Shown piece by piece: positions 35,088 through 42,551 of a stretch of DNA of 64,000 bases (positions are counted from its first letter, which is position 1; the number at the start of each line of letters is the position of its first letter). Position numbers and translations under genes: made by a program. This stretch comes from Congregicoccus sp964517665. Its GTDB lineage: Bacteria; Verrucomicrobiota; Verrucomicrobiia; Opitutales; Opitutaceae. The notes beneath the pieces are model-generated. The model had not been told where the DNA came from. It worked only from the letters and a program-made list of their open reading frames with translations, and made no database searches. The DNA lies in NCBI GenBank assembly GCA_964517665.1, contig CAZFCY010000001.1, positions 23,587 through 87,586 on the forward strand, in the 5' to 3' direction.

Positions 35088-35173
35088 CACAAAAGGTAAC
35101 AAAGGAAACGAAGGCGATGAAATCCAGAGGAAGCTGATTTCTGGCGGCTTCGTTCTCTTCGTTGCCTTCTGTG
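35088..35173. repeat. Imperfect inverted repeat, purine-rich 9-mer family
   Basis: Arms 35088-35115 and 35146-35173 match at 22 of 28 positions. The purine arm starts CACAAAAGGTAACAAAGGAA. It fills most of the 161 bases between the 2-hydroxyacid dehydrogenase and Ldh genes and is related to the element at 16234-16298. Confidence 0.65.
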
Positions 35174-35200
35174 AAGATGGTCTTTCCCCGTGGTGAAAAG

Positions 35201-36181
35201 TCAGCCGATCTTTTTTGTCGGCGCCTCGGGGTTGACCTGCGCGATGGGCTTCTCGCCGTTGACGGCGAGGATGAGATTCCTCACGGCGGTCGTCGCCTGG
35301 CGCTCGACGCTCTCGTAGGTGCGCGAAGCCACGTGCGGCGTGACGACGCAGTTCGGCGCCCTGAGCAGCGGGTGATCGGCCGGGGGCGGCTCGACGTCGA
35401 GCACATCGGCGCCGTAGCCGCCGACCTGTCCGCTCTCGAGCGCGGCGGCCATGTCCACCGTGTTCACGATCTCGCCACGCGCGCAATTGAGGATGAGCAC
35501 GCCCTTCTTCATCTTCGCGATGTTCTTCGCGCTGATCAGGTCGCGCGTCTCGGGCGTGAGGTTGGTGTGGAGCGAGATGTAGTCGCTCGCGGCGAAGATC
35601 TCGTCCACCGAGGCGGCGCGTTTCACGTCGTGCTCTTTTGCGAACGCCTCGTCCCAATAGACATCGAAGCCGATCGGGCGCATCCCGAAGGCGCGGGCGC
35701 GAATCGCCACTTCCTTGCCGATCCGGCCGAGCCCGATGATGCCGATCGTCTTCTCGAGCAGTTCGTGGCCGGTCCTGCGTTTCCATTCGCCACCGCGGGT
35801 GGCATCGGTGGCGAAAAGGAGATTTTTCTCCAGCGCGAGCAGGAGCAGGAAGGTGTGCTCGGCCACGGTGGTGTGGTTCACCCCGGGCGTGAAGAGCACG
35901 GGGATCGAGAATCGCGTGGCGGACTCGACGTCGATCTTGTCCACGCCGATGCCGTACTTGCTGATGATCTTCAGGCGCGGCAGTGATTTTTCCAGCACGG
36001 CGCGCGTGATCGCGTCGTCGCCGCAGATGAAGGCGTCGAAGTCACCCGCGAGTTCGAGCATGCGCGCCTCGGTCAGCGGGCCGCGTTCGCGGACGACTTC
36101 GTAGCCGGCCTGCTCGAGCAGCGTGTGATGCTCGCCGGGCGTATCCTGAAAGGATGTGGTGGTAAGAAGGATGCGGATCAT
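35201..36181 (-). CDS. D-2-hydroxyacid dehydrogenase (phosphoglycerate dehydrogenase-like)
   Basis: A 326-residue NAD-dependent dehydrogenase. The Rossmann motif is GIIGLGRIGKEVA, and the catalytic residues are seen as Arg in NCARGEIV, Glu in DVLDVEPP and His in TPHVASRT. Without the ACT domain of serine-pathway SerA it is more likely a catabolic hydroxyacid dehydrogenase (glyoxylate, hydroxypyruvate or tartronate-type). It follows the LacI regulator by 57 bases and precedes the Ldh gene. The 57-base spacer holds a short tandem repeat. Confidence 0.92.
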   Translation of the reverse strand: MIRILLTTTSFQDTPGEHHTLLEQAGYEVVRERGPLTEARMLELAGDFDAFICGDDAITRAVLEKSLPRLKIISKYGIGVDKIDVESATRFSIPVLFTPGVNHTTVAEHTFLLLLALEKNLLFATDATRGGEWKRRTGHELLEKTIGIIGLGRIGKEVAIRARAFGMRPIGFDVYWDEAFAKEHDVKRAASVDEIFAASDYISLHTNLTPETRDLISAKNIAKMKKGVLILNCARGEIVNTVDMAAALESGQVGGYGADVLDVEPPPADHPLLRAPNCVVTPHVASRTYESVERQATTAVRNLILAVNGEKPIAQVNPEAPTKKIG

Positions 36182-36190
36182 GTCTTGAAA

Positions 36191-36218
36191 AGGTCGAAAG
36201 TCTCAGGTCGAAGGTTTC
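36191..36218. repeat. 14-base tandem repeat (AGGTCGAAAGTCTC)
   Basis: Two adjacent 14-base units match at 12 of 14 positions and split further into 7-base units beginning AGGTCGA. It lies in the spacer between LacI and the hydroxyacid dehydrogenase gene. Confidence 0.55.
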
Positions 36219-36238
36219 AAAAACCGCCGGGAGATGGC

Positions 36239-37309
36239 TCAAGCGAGGATCGCCGCGACGGGCGCGGCGGCCGAAGAGGCGCGCGGGATCAGGAGCGGAC
36301 TGACCTGCCGGAGCGCAAGCCCGGTCGAAGACTTTCCGCCGGTCTGCCGCACGAGGAGAGCGACCGCCGTCTGCATGATTTCGTCGATGTGCTGGTCGAC
36401 CGAGGTGAGCGCCGGCTTGATGTGCGGGGAGACGTCGAGGTTGTCGAAGCCGACGATGGAAACCTCGCCGGCCACGGCCACGCCCGCTTCTTGGAGGCGG
36501 AGCATGGCGCCGATGGCGACCTGGTCGTTGATGGCGAGAATCGCGGTCGGACGCGGCGTGAGCCGCAAAAACCGGTCGGCCAGGCTTTTCCCGTAGGCGA
36601 AGTTCAATTCCGGCGGGACGGGGTCGGAAAGGCTGACGACATCGCGCTCCGAGGAGAGTCCGTGCTCTTGCACCACGGCGCTGATCGCATCGCAACGGAT
36701 CTGTCCCCAGGGGACGTTGCCATCGATTCCGAGGAGCGCGAAGCGCCGGTGTCCGAATCCGTGGAGATGCTCGAAGAGGCAGCGCATGCCGGCCCTTCGA
36801 TCGAGCTCGACCGTCGGGAGCGGCAGGCGCTCCTGCGGATCGATCATGACGACCGGCGTTTTATGTTGCTCGAGGAGCGTGGTGATTTTCGCGGCGTTGC
36901 CCGAACTCATGCCGCCGACCAGCACCAGGCCGTCCACCCGCATCGCGAGAAAATGACGCACGACGGTCAGCTCCAATTCGGGATTGCCGTCGGTGACTTC
37001 CTGGAGCGCGCGAAACCCGGCCTCCCGCAACACCCGCTGGAGCGTCGCGATCTTGCGCGAGATGATGGGCAGGCCGATCGCCTGGAAACAAACGCCGATC
37101 ATGCCCGTGCTGGAGCCGCGCAAGGCCCGGCCAAGCGGACTCGGCACGAAGCCCAATTCGTCCATCGCCTCGCGCACGCGCCGCGAGGTCTCGGGCTTCA
37201 CCTCGGGATGGCCGTTGAGCACCCGAGAGATCGTCCAACGCGAAAGCCCCAGATGCCGCGCCAGCGCCGAGGTGGATACGATGGGCTTGGTGGATCTCTT
37301 TCGCGACAC
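36239..37309 (-). CDS. LacI family transcriptional regulator
   Basis: A 356-residue regulator with an N-terminal helix-turn-helix (VSTSALARHLGLSRWTISRVLNGHPEV) and the hinge RRVREAMDELGFVPS, followed by a periplasmic-binding-protein-like effector domain. I chose the GTG at 37309, which puts the HTH about ten residues from the N-terminus as in LacI proteins; the only upstream ATG adds 38 residues of different character. A 10-base palindrome AACACGTGTT with the central CG typical of LacI operators lies 15 bases upstream, which suggests autoregulation. The three dehydrogenases downstream are probably its operon and its ligand a sugar acid. Confidence 0.92.
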   Translation of the reverse strand: MSRKRSTKPIVSTSALARHLGLSRWTISRVLNGHPEVKPETSRRVREAMDELGFVPSPLGRALRGSSTGMIGVCFQAIGLPIISRKIATLQRVLREAGFRALQEVTDGNPELELTVVRHFLAMRVDGLVLVGGMSSGNAAKITTLLEQHKTPVVMIDPQERLPLPTVELDRRAGMRCLFEHLHGFGHRRFALLGIDGNVPWGQIRCDAISAVVQEHGLSSERDVVSLSDPVPPELNFAYGKSLADRFLRLTPRPTAILAINDQVAIGAMLRLQEAGVAVAGEVSIVGFDNLDVSPHIKPALTSVDQHIDEIMQTAVALLVRQTGGKSSTGLALRQVSPLLIPRASSAAAPVAAILA

Positions 37310-37324
37310 AGGACGATGCTTACA

Positions 37325-37334
37325 AACACGTGTT
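37325..37334. promoter_or_regulatory. Candidate LacI-type operator AACACGTGTT
   Basis: A perfect 10-base palindrome with a CG centre, 15 bases upstream of the lacI-type start and between this gene and the divergent small basic protein gene. LacI-family sites commonly have AANCGNTT-like symmetry. No second copy was seen in front of the downstream genes. Confidence 0.45.
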
Positions 37335-37543
37335 GGGTGAGTCCAATCCTTTTCTCGAAGATCCGCGGCGATGGCGCGGGTGTTCGCCTTCGATCCCCGC
37401 CCTCCCGGGCAGGGCCGGGCCATTCACGCGGCGCGCCGCCGGAGCGGCGGCATCCGGACGCGCGAGGCGAATGCGACGCTTGACGGCAGTCGGGCAATCC
37501 ACTCACTGTCACCGCTTTTTCAGTCGCCCACTCACTTCAAATC

Positions 37544-37642
37544 ATGAGCCAACAGCATCGCAAATCCGTCAAACGCGCGCGTCGCAAGCGCTACCTCCGC
37601 CGTCAGAAAGACACCGCCCGCACCACGAAGGCGAAGAAGTAG
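37544..37642 (+). CDS. Tiny basic protein, bTHX-like
   Basis: A 32-residue protein, MSQQHRKSVKRARRKRYLRR plus QKDTARTTKAKK, with about half its residues Lys or Arg. Size and composition resemble bacterial ribosomal protein bTHX or similar small rRNA-binding peptides, but no conserved motif is decisive. A -35-like TTGACG at 37480 lies upstream, with a weak -10 seventeen bases on. It is divergent from the LacI gene and followed by two stem-loops and then rimO, which modifies ribosomal protein uS12. The ribosomal context supports translation, but the call is not certain. Confidence 0.65.
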   Translation: MSQQHRKSVKRARRKRYLRRQKDTARTTKAKK

Positions 37643-37667
37643 GCGTGGTCGAAGCCGCGTTGGAGTT

Positions 37668-37717
37668 GAGGTTTGAGTCGAAGGGTTCGCAGAGGCGGCC
37701 ACTTCAACTCAGACTTC
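37668..37717. repeat. Imperfect stem-loop between small basic gene and rimO
   Basis: Arms 37668-37683 and 37702-37717 match at 13 of 16 positions (GAGGTTTGAGTCGAAG with CTTCAACTCAGACTTC). It precedes the terminator at 37746-37770. Confidence 0.45.
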
Positions 37718-37745
37718 AAACTTGAACCCTTTTCCGGCCCCTCGC

Positions 37746-37770
37746 GCCCGCGTTTTGGCGGGCTTTTTTT
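37746..37770 (+). terminator. Intrinsic terminator abutting rimO
   Basis: GCCCGC and GCGGGC form a 6-base perfect stem with loop GTTTTG, followed by seven T. The T-run ends one base before the rimO ATG. It should end the transcript of the small basic protein gene; any read-through into rimO must pass it. Confidence 0.8.
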
Positions 37771-37771
37771 C

Positions 37772-39184
37772 ATGATCAAAGTCGGTCTCATTTCGCTCGG
37801 TTGCGCGAAGAACCTCGTGGATTCCGAGATCATGGCCGGCCATCTGCGGAAAGCCGGCATGGAAATGACCGCCGACACGGCCTCGGCCGACGTGGTCATC
37901 GTCAACACCTGCTCGTTCCTCAACTCCGCGAAGGAGGAGAGCATCCAGACGATCCTCGAGGCTCACGAGGACCGCGGCATGCGCAAACGCCGCCGCGAGC
38001 AGAAGTTGATCGTCGCCGGCTGCATGGCGCAGCGTTTCTCGAAGGATCTGCCCGGCGCGCTGCCGGAGGTCGACGCGTTCATCGGCCTCGATCAGGTCAC
38101 GAGCGTCGCGACGGTGATCGACGGGCTCTACGCCACGGAACGAAAGGTCGCGGAGCCGGCGCCGAATCTCGTCAACGCGCGCTCCACGTTCATCCCCGAC
38201 TACGACACGCCGCGCTTCCGGCTCACGCCGCGGCACCTCGCCTACGTCAAGATCGCCGAGGGCTGCAACCATCCCTGCAGCTTTTGCATCATCCCGAAGA
38301 TCCGCGGCCAGCATCGCAGCCGGACGATCGACTCCGTCGTGCGCGAAGCGCGCCAGCTCGTTTCCGAGGGCGTGCGCGAGATCAACCTGATCTCCCAGGA
38401 CACGACCTACTTCGGCATGGATCGCTGGGAAAAACGCCCGAATCCGCGCACGCCCGTGGATTCGAGCCGCGGCGACTCGCTCGTGACGCTGCTGCGCGAA
38501 CTCGACCAGATCGCAGGTGATTTCTGGATACGCATTCTCTACACGCATCCCGCGCACTGGAGCCCGGAGCTGATCCGGACGATCGCGACATCGGACAAGA
38601 TCGCGCGTTACGTGGACATGCCGCTGCAGCACATCTCCGATCGCATGCTCGGCGCGATGCGCCGCGAAACCTCCTCGCAATACATCCGCGATCTCGTCCG
38701 CGACATCCGCGCGGGCATTCCCGGCATCGCGTTGCGGACGACCTTCATCGTCGGCTTTCCCGGCGAGACGGAGGACGACCAGCGCGAACTGCTCGAATTC
38801 ATCCGTGAAACGCGTTTCGAGCGGCTCGGTGTTTTCGAATATTCCCAGGAGGAAGGCACGCGCGCGGCAAAGCTGGACGAACAGTTGCCGGCGCGCGTGA
38901 AGAAGAAACGCTGGCACGAGGCGATGCGCCTGCAGCGCGAGATCGCCGAAAATGTCAGCGCCGGCATGATCGGCCGCGTCCTGCGTGTGCTGGTCGAGTC
39001 TCCCGGTGTCGCGCGCGGCGGGGCGGACGCGCCGGACATCGACGGTCGCGTGTATGTGCCGCCCGGGTTGCCGGTCGGTGAATTCGCCGACGTGACGATC
39101 ACGGGATCCAGCGGCTACGATCTTCTCGCCGGCGTCGAGGCGCCGTCCGGGGAGATGTTCAGGGATCTCGCCGTCGCGCAATGA
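37772..39184 (+). CDS. rimO: Ribosomal protein uS12 methylthiotransferase RimO
   Basis: RimO adds a methylthio group to Asp88 of ribosomal protein uS12. The 470-residue protein has the N-terminal UPF0004 domain (GLISLGCAKNLVDSE, NTCSF, VAGCMAQ), the radical-SAM cluster motif GCNHPCSFCIIPKIRG (CxxxCxxC) and a C-terminal TRAM domain (IDGRVYVPPGLPVG). All cluster cysteines are intact. I chose the ATG at 37772 because MIKVGLISLGCAKN is the usual start; no ribosome binding site is visible because the preceding bases are the terminator T-run. The upstream small ribosomal-type gene and uS12 modification suggest a translational theme. Confidence 0.95.
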   Translation: MIKVGLISLGCAKNLVDSEIMAGHLRKAGMEMTADTASADVVIVNTCSFLNSAKEESIQTILEAHEDRGMRKRRREQKLIVAGCMAQRFSKDLPGALPEVDAFIGLDQVTSVATVIDGLYATERKVAEPAPNLVNARSTFIPDYDTPRFRLTPRHLAYVKIAEGCNHPCSFCIIPKIRGQHRSRTIDSVVREARQLVSEGVREINLISQDTTYFGMDRWEKRPNPRTPVDSSRGDSLVTLLRELDQIAGDFWIRILYTHPAHWSPELIRTIATSDKIARYVDMPLQHISDRMLGAMRRETSSQYIRDLVRDIRAGIPGIALRTTFIVGFPGETEDDQRELLEFIRETRFERLGVFEYSQEEGTRAAKLDEQLPARVKKKRWHEAMRLQREIAENVSAGMIGRVLRVLVESPGVARGGADAPDIDGRVYVPPGLPVGEFADVTITGSSGYDLLAGVEAPSGEMFRDLAVAQ

Positions 39185-39203
39185 TCACGCGCGCAGGCGC
39201 CCC

Positions 39204-39216
39204 GCCCGTCGCGGGC
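39204..39216 (+). terminator. Small hairpin after rimO
   Basis: GCCCG and CGGGC pair around a three-base loop, followed by TTGATT, 20 bases after the rimO stop. Weak. Confidence 0.35.
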
Positions 39217-39261
39217 TTGATTCCGGGCCGCTCCCGCTCACGCTGAGAGCTTTCCCGCGCC

Positions 39262-40134
39262 ATGGATTTTCTCACGGATCGCGCCTGGCTTTGGATCGCA
39301 ACCGCGTTTTACGCGATCGCGTTCGCCACCTCGACATTCTCGATGGCGCGCTCGCGGAGCCGGTCGCGCGGGTTGATGCTCGCGCTCGTCGTCATCGGAG
39401 CCGCGTTCCAGACGACCGGGCTTTATCTCCGCGGCCTGGAGGCGGGCGGATGCCCCGTGCGAAACACGTTCGAGGTCATCCAGTTCGTCGTCTGGTCCGC
39501 CACGATTCTTTATCTCGTGGTCGGCACGGCCTTCCGCGTCAGCCTGCTCGGCTACTTCACCTCCGGGCTCGCGGTGGTTCTCAGCATCGCCTCGCTTTCG
39601 ATTCCCGGATGGGATGCGGCCACGCGCCCGCCCATCTTCGGCGGCGTCCCGTGGATCGAGGCCCATGCGTCGCTCGGGTTGTTCGCCTACGGCGCTTTCG
39701 GCACCCTCGCGCTGACTTCGCTCATGTTTCTGCTCCAGACCTTCAGCCTGAAGCGCAAGCACGTGCGCGGACTCTTCGCGTTTCTGCCGTCGATCGTCGC
39801 GCTGGAGCAGATCAACTACCGGCTGCTCCTCACCGGGCTCGTCGTGCTGACGGTGTCGCTCGTCGCGGGCGCGCATTACTACAGCCAGGATCCGGATTCC
39901 ATCAGCGGCATGAAACTGGTCGTGGCGACGACGGTGTGGTTTGCCTACATGGTCGTGCTGGCGTTGCGGCTGCGCCGCGTGCTCGTCTCCGCGTCGCTGG
40001 CCTGGACGTGCCTCGCCCTCTTCGGTTTCGCGCTCTATTCGCTCGGGCAGATCACCCGCCCGCCCTCCACAGGGGCCAGCGAAGCCCGCGACGTGACGCC
40101 GGTCGCGGAAGCGCAAACGGAGGCCGCGCCATGA
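39262..40134 (+). CDS. HemX/CcsA-like membrane protein
   Basis: A 290-residue integral membrane protein with about eight hydrophobic helices. It carries the CcsA/ResC-type conserved GGVPWIEAHASLGLFAYGAFG and YRLLLTGLVVLTVSLVAGAHYY blocks with conserved His and aromatic residues. CcsA family proteins handle heme for cytochrome c maturation; the HemX subgroup lies next to hemA and modulates glutamyl-tRNA reductase in Bacillus. The direct overlap with hemA (ATGA) supports the HemX interpretation. The family call is firm; the role is inferred. Confidence 0.86.
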   Translation: MDFLTDRAWLWIATAFYAIAFATSTFSMARSRSRSRGLMLALVVIGAAFQTTGLYLRGLEAGGCPVRNTFEVIQFVVWSATILYLVVGTAFRVSLLGYFTSGLAVVLSIASLSIPGWDAATRPPIFGGVPWIEAHASLGLFAYGAFGTLALTSLMFLLQTFSLKRKHVRGLFAFLPSIVALEQINYRLLLTGLVVLTVSLVAGAHYYSQDPDSISGMKLVVATTVWFAYMVVLALRLRRVLVSASLAWTCLALFGFALYSLGQITRPPSTGASEARDVTPVAEAQTEAAP

Positions 40135-41219
40135 ACGCGCCCGCGCGGCTCGTCGCCCTCGGCGCCTCGCATCACAACACGCCGCTGGAGATGCGCGAGC
40201 GCTTCGCTGTTTCGCCCGATCGCATGCTGGATCTCTATCGCCACCTGCGCGCGAGCCCGGGCGTGCGCGAGGCGCTCGTGCTCAACACCTGCAACCGTCT
40301 CGAGGTTTACTCGGTAGTCGAAGGGCACGAATCGACCGCGCCGCTGGAGGCCGCGCTGTGCGCGTTTCAACACATCGACCCGGCGGAGTTCGCGCGGCAT
40401 CGCTACACCTTGCGCGACGGCGACGCGGTCAGCCACCTGCTCGGCGTCGCGGCGGGCATCGATTCGCAGATCGTGGGCGAGACGGAGATTTTCGGGCAGG
40501 TCAAATCGGCCTACTCGGGCGCGGTCGCGCAGGGCGCCGTCGGGCCGGTCCTGAACCGCGTGGTGCAGAAATGTTTTCAGGCCGCCAAATTCATCCGCAC
40601 GACCACGCCGATCGGCGCGGGCCAGATCAGCGTGGCGACGGTGTCCGTGGAACTCACGGAGAAGATCTTCGGCGCGCTGGACGGCTGCCGTGTGCTCGTG
40701 ATCGGCACCGGCGAGGTCGGCGAGAAAACCGCGCGCGCGATGGCGAGCCGCGGGGCCGCCGCCATCACCGTGCTCAGCCGGTCGCTCGATCGCGCCCGCG
40801 CACTGGCCGCGGCCGTCGATGCCCGCGCGGGCACGCTCGACAATCTCGACGAGGCGCTGGCGGAGCACGACATCGTGATCGGCTCCACGAACGCTTCCGC
40901 GCCGATCGTGTCCCATGTCCTCGCGCGGTCGTTGATGAAGGCGCGCAAGCTGCGCCCGCTCTTCTTCATCGACCTCGGCATCCCGCGCAACTTCGACCCC
41001 GCGCTCGGGCAGGTGCATTCCGTTTTCCTCTACGATCTCGACGACCTCGCCCGCATCGCCGACGAGAACCTCGCCGCGCGGCGCGCCGCCATGGACAAGT
41101 GCCGGCGCATCGTCGAGGAAAAGGCGTCCCGCATCTGGGAGGGGGCGGTTCACCGCATCGGCCCCGCCCTCCCCGTCGCGCCCGGCCGCGATTTGCCGGC
41201 GCACAGCCAGACGGTCTGA
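40131..41219 (+). CDS. hemA: Glutamyl-tRNA reductase
   Basis: HemA reduces glutamyl-tRNA to glutamate-1-semialdehyde, the first committed step of C5 tetrapyrrole synthesis. The catalytic Cys is in LNTCNRLEVY (Cys54), the NADPH site is VLVIGTGEVGEK and the substrate domain has VGETEIFGQVKSAY. At 362 residues it is about 50-60 shorter than most bacterial GluTR: the C-terminal dimerisation helix domain is missing or reduced after LARIADENLAARRAAMDKCRRI. The reading frame is open and clean to the stop, so this looks genuine. It is coupled to the HemX-like gene by a four-base overlap. Confidence 0.94.
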   Translation: MNAPARLVALGASHHNTPLEMRERFAVSPDRMLDLYRHLRASPGVREALVLNTCNRLEVYSVVEGHESTAPLEAALCAFQHIDPAEFARHRYTLRDGDAVSHLLGVAAGIDSQIVGETEIFGQVKSAYSGAVAQGAVGPVLNRVVQKCFQAAKFIRTTTPIGAGQISVATVSVELTEKIFGALDGCRVLVIGTGEVGEKTARAMASRGAAAITVLSRSLDRARALAAAVDARAGTLDNLDEALAEHDIVIGSTNASAPIVSHVLARSLMKARKLRPLFFIDLGIPRNFDPALGQVHSVFLYDLDDLARIADENLAARRAAMDKCRRIVEEKASRIWEGAVHRIGPALPVAPGRDLPAHSQTV

Positions 41220-41259
41220 GGCGGAGTGGGCTGGCAGGAAAGCGCCCGCCTCCGTGCCA

Positions 41260-42456
41260 TCACCTTTCCGTCTCTTCGATCTGCTCCGCCAGCCAGTGCG
41301 CGGCGTCGCCTTCCGGCGGACGCGTCAACGCGTTGCGCAAATCGCCGGCGAGCCGTCGGGCGCGCTCGATCCGCGCGGGATTGCCCAGGCAATCCTCCAA
41401 CTCCGCCGCAAGCGCGGCCGGCGTGGCGCGGCCCTGGATGAACTCGGGATACATCGGCTCGGAAAGAAGCAGATTCGCGATGCCGATATAGGGAACCTGC
41501 ATCAGCATCCGGCCCATGATATAAGTGAGCGGATTCGCGCGATACGCGATCGCGCCCGGGACCGCCGCCAGCGCGCAGACGAGCGAGATCGTGCCCGAAC
41601 TCGTCAGCACGGCGGAAGCAGCCGTGGCCTTGTCCTTCCGCTGCAGGCGCACCGCTTCGCCCAGCGCGGGCCGCCGCGCGAGTTCGCCCTCCAGCAACTG
41701 CCGGATGCCCGCGCTGGGATAAATCATCACCGCCTTCGTGTCCGGCCGCAAACGAAGGAAGGTCTCGAAACCCGCGAGGAGCGCCGGCGCGATGCGCTTC
41801 ACCGCCCCCACCCGGCTCCCCGGCAGAAGAAGCGCGGGGCCGCCGGCGCTGTATGCCACCGGCGGGACATAGCCTTCGCTCACGAAGGGATGTCCGACGA
41901 AACTCACAGGGAGCTTCGTGTCCTTGTACCAATCCATCTCGAACGGAAAAATCGTCGCCAGCGCGTCGAGGTCCCTCTCCATCGCAAACCGGCGCCTGGG
42001 TTTCCACGCCCAGATCTGCGGGCTGATATAATAAACCGCGCGAACGCGCCCGCCTCCCTTGCGCGAGAGCCCCGCCTCCCGCAGCGCCGCGGCCATCCGG
42101 AGATTGAAGCCGGGGTAATCGACGAAACACACCACGCGCGGCCGGTGCTCGCGTATCCAGAGAATGGTTTCAGCAAAGATCCGCTTGAAAAAACCGTAGT
42201 GCGAAAGCACCTCGACCAGGCCCACCACCGACGAGGCCGTGAGGTCGAACAACAATTGCGCGCCCACCGCCCGCAACATCGGGCCGCCGATCGCGGCGAC
42301 GCGCGTCGTGGGATGCCGCGCGAGCAGCGCTGAAATCATCCGCGCCGCCTGCTCGTCGCCGGAATGCTCGCCGGCGATGACGAGCACATCCACCGCGCCT
42401 TGCGGTGGTGGAAACGGCAGCGTGTCGGCCGCGGGCAATGACAACGATTCGTCCAT
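41260..42456 (-). CDS. lpxB: Lipid-A-disaccharide synthase
   Basis: LpxB joins two acylated glucosamines to make the lipid A disaccharide, which shows that the organism has an LPS outer membrane. The 398-residue GT-B protein has VIAGEHSGDEQAARM near the N-terminus, IGGPMLRAVGAQ, FVDYPGFNLRMAAALR, YYISPQIWAWKPRR, LLPGSRVGAVKRI and the donor-site LTSSGTISLVCALAAVPGAIAYR. The usual SGTxxLE acceptor-site Glu appears as SGTISLV, a change seen in part of the family. It converges on hemA with 40 bases between. Confidence 0.94.
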   Translation of the reverse strand: MDESLSLPAADTLPFPPPQGAVDVLVIAGEHSGDEQAARMISALLARHPTTRVAAIGGPMLRAVGAQLLFDLTASSVVGLVEVLSHYGFFKRIFAETILWIREHRPRVVCFVDYPGFNLRMAAALREAGLSRKGGGRVRAVYYISPQIWAWKPRRRFAMERDLDALATIFPFEMDWYKDTKLPVSFVGHPFVSEGYVPPVAYSAGGPALLLPGSRVGAVKRIAPALLAGFETFLRLRPDTKAVMIYPSAGIRQLLEGELARRPALGEAVRLQRKDKATAASAVLTSSGTISLVCALAAVPGAIAYRANPLTYIMGRMLMQVPYIGIANLLLSEPMYPEFIQGRATPAALAAELEDCLGNPARIERARRLAGDLRNALTRPPEGDAAHWLAEQIEETER

Positions 42457-42551
42457 GAAAGGAAGCCGCCAGTAAGCGGCATCCCTCCCGGCAAAACCAT
42501 CTCAAAAGCGCTCGAAAAAAATGCGCCTCGCGCGGCGCGCTGCTTCCACCA

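Noticed and set aside
33942..36181. The 2-hydroxyacid dehydrogenase as serA of serine synthesis
   Set aside because: It lacks the C-terminal ACT domain and sits in a catabolic operon with a LacI regulator; a biosynthetic role is possible but not supported.
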